A stretch of DNA of 64,000 bases from Pristionchus mayeri (Eukaryota > Nematoda > Chromadorea > Rhabditida > Neodiplogasteridae), in contig BTRK01000001.1 in the NCBI GenBank assembly GCA_036245805.1, forward strand, positions 13,578,001 through 13,642,000. Reading direction: 5' to 3'. A program made the position numbers and the translations under genes. Within the stretch, counting starts at the first letter, position 1. Each line of letters opens with the position of its first letter. A model generated the notes under the pieces. The model saw only the letters and a list, made by a program, of their open reading frames with translations. It was not told the DNA's origin and ran no database searches. Positions 62,001 through 64,000 of this stretch are shown here, piece by piece.

Positions 62001-64000
62001 GTGAAATTCCCTCAATGACCCTGTTGTGTGGACTGCACTCCTTTCTCATTTTGTGAAATTCCCTCAATGATCCTGTTGTATGGACTGCACTCCTTTCTCA
62101 TTTTGTGAAATTCCCTCAATGATCCTGTTGTATGGACTGCACTCCTTTCTCATTTTGAGAAATTCCCTCATTGATCCTTTTGTGTGGACTGCACTCCTTT
62201 CTCATTTTGTGAAATTCCCGCAATGATCCTGTTGTGTGGACTGCACTACTTTCTCATTTTGTGAAATTCCCTCAATGATCCTGTTGTATGGACTGCACTC
62301 CTTTCTCATTTTGAGAAATTCCCTCATTGATCCTTTTGTGTGGACTGCACTCCTTTCTCATTTTGTGAAATTCCCTCAATGACCCTGTTGTGTGGACTGC
62401 ACTCCTTTCTTATTTTGAGAAATTCCCTCATTGATCCTTTTGTGTGGACTGCACTCATTTCTCATTTTGTGAAATTCCCTCATTGATCCTGTTGTGTGGA
62501 CTGCAATCCTTTCTCATTTTGTGAAATTCCCTCAATGACCCTGTTGTGTGGACTGCACAACTTTCTCATTTTGAGAAATTCCCTCATTGATCCTGTTGTG
62601 TGGACTGCACTCCTTTCTCATTTTGTGAAATTCCCTCAATGATCCTGTTGTATGGACTGCACTCCTTTCTCATTTTGAGAAATTCCCTCATTGATCCTTT
62701 TGTGTGGACTGCACTCCTTTCTCATTTTGTGAAATTCCCTCAATGACCCTGTTGTGTGGACTGCACTCCTTTCTCATTTTGAGAAATTCCCTCATTGATC
62801 CTTTTGTGTGGACTGCACTCATTTCTCATTTTGTGAAATTCCCTCAATGACCCTGTTGTGTGGACTGCACTCCTTTCTCATTTTGAGAAATTCCCTCATT
62901 GATCCTTTTGTGTGGACTGCACTCATTTCTCATTTTGAGAAATTCAATCATTGACCCTTTTGTGTGGACTGCACTCCTTTCTCATTTTGTGAAATTCCCT
63001 CAATGATCCTTTTGTGTGGACTGCACTCCTTTCTCATTTTGTGAAATTCCCTCAATGACCCTGTTGTGTGGACTGCACTCCTTTCTCATTTTGTGAAATT
63101 CCCTCAATGATCCTGTTGTATGGACTGCACTCCTTTCTCATTTTGTGAAATTCCCTCAATGATCCTGTTGTGTGGACTGCACTCCTTTCTCATTTTGAGA
63201 AATTCCCTCATTGATCCTGTTGTGTGGACTGCACTCCTTTCTCATTTTGTGAAATTCCCTCAATGACCCTGTTGTGTGGACTGCACTCCTTTCTCATTTT
63301 GTGAAATTCCCTCAATGATCCTGTTGTGTGGACTGCACTCCTTTCCCATTTTGTGAAATTCCCGCAATGACCCTGTTGTGTGGACTGCACTCCTTTCTCA
63401 TTTTGTGAAATTCCCTCATTGATCCTTTTGTGTGGACTGCACTCCTTTCTCATTTTGTGAAATTCCCTCAATGACCCTGTTGTGTGGACTGCACTCCTTT
63501 CTCATTTTGTGAAATTCCCTCAATGACCCTGTTGTGTGGACTGCACTCCTTTCTCATTTTGTGAAATTCCCTCAATGATCCTGTTGTGTGGACTGCACTA
63601 CTTTCTCATTTTGTGAAATTCCCTCAATGATCCTGTTGTATGGACTGCACTCCTTTCTCATTTTGAGAAATTCCCTCATTGATCCTTTTGTGTGGACTGC
63701 ACTCCTTTCTCATTTTGTGAAATTCCCTCAATGACCCTGTTGTGTGGACTGCACTCCTTTCCCATTTCGTGAAATTCCCTCAATGACCCTGTTGTGTGGA
63801 CTGCACTCCTTTCTCATTTTGTGAAATTCCCTCAATGACCCTGTTGTGTGGACTGCACTCCTTTCCCATTTTGTGAAATTCCCTCAATGACCCTGTTGTG
63901 TGGACTGCACTCCTTTCCCATTTTGTGAAATTCCCTCAATGACCCTGTTGTGTGGACTGCACTACTTTCTCATTTTGTGAAATTCCCTCAATGATCCTGT
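44031..64000. repeat. 52-bp satellite array
   Basis: Monomer core GTTGTGTGGACTGCACTCCT followed by TTCTCATTTTGTGAAATTCC and CTCAATGACCCT. The first monomer starts at 44031 and the last full register point checked is 63947, exactly 383 x 52 bp later. Two main variants alternate: GTGAAA..CAATGA and GAGAAA..CATTGA. There are no spacers. The array continues beyond the window. Because 52 is not a multiple of 3, the frames of up to 96 codons on the minus strand are by-products. Confidence 0.99.
48860..55620. repeat. Two-copy 3380-bp higher-order repeat within the satellite
   Basis: About 48860-52240 and 52241-55620 carry the same series of 65 monomer variants in the same order, offset by 3380 bp. 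One difference seen by eye is T at 50387 against G at 53767. Beyond both ends the variant order differs. Confidence 0.85.

Noticed and set aside
44031..64000. CRISPR-like array or a coding gene with MREFHKMRKECSP repeats
   Set aside because: The 52-bp units are head-to-tail with no unique spacers, and the frames rotate by one base per monomer, so neither a CRISPR nor a protein is supported.

Overview
The window is nuclear DNA of a multicellular eukaryote, most likely a free-living nematode of the diplogastrid (Pristionchus-like) or Caenorhabditis type. The evidence is compact spliced genes with TTTTCAG/TTGCAG acceptors and GTAAGT/GTGAGT donors, fast-evolving F-box proteins with nematode-style C-terminal domains, one possible operon-like spacing, mariner-type elements with TA target duplications, a Helitron, and a large satellite. 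Almost every real gene is split into small exons, so I assembled gene models by hand from reading-frame continuity, intron phase and splice-site strings.

Layout. 1-10.25 kb: an F-box gene on + (2205-5512) whose second intron holds a palindromic foldback element and a 919-bp non-autonomous Helitron carrying a tandem array of heat-shock elements. An inverted, truncated copy of the same gene lies at 8280-10191 without the Helitron and so preserves the empty insertion site. Pieces of another repeat flank both. 10.7-11.4 kb: a small LSM10-like Sm-fold gene and a possible downstream cistron. 13.2-16.4 kb: a seven-exon secreted orphan gene. 16.8-17.4 kb (-): an arginine/serine-rich orphan gene, with an intact paralogue at 36.8-37.6 kb and a decayed one at 43.0-43.2 kb; the two intact copies share a promoter block. 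18.1-19.0 kb: a mariner-type MITE.

19.75-24.75 kb: four 5' exons of coatomer delta (COPI), cut off inside the longin domain and followed in phase by eleven exons of an unrecognised helical protein. 24.8-25.7 kb (-): a THAP zinc-finger gene. 26.2-35.0 kb: a region of repeated small exons, all of the same intron phase, encoding a module with core ARKxVxxPxTRQExRL; one complete six-exon gene (27981-31942) plus extra copies. It is interrupted by an (AG)n tract, a TIR element with a nested broken non-LTR retrotransposon, and an LTR retrotransposon with perfect 5-bp target duplications.

35.3-39.4 kb: two long palindromes flanking the second RS-type gene. 39.5-41.8 kb (-): a complete eight-exon F-box gene with hairpin MITEs in two introns. 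42.8-44.0 kb: an orphan exon, the decayed RS copy and 20-bp repeats. 44.03-64.0 kb: a 52-bp satellite that runs off the window, keeps exact 52-bp register for 383 monomers, and contains a 3380-bp tandem higher-order duplication.

The genes do not form one pathway. The common theme is a repeat-rich chromosome arm or pericentromere-like region in which transposons, inverted duplications and exon duplications are reshaping young gene families.
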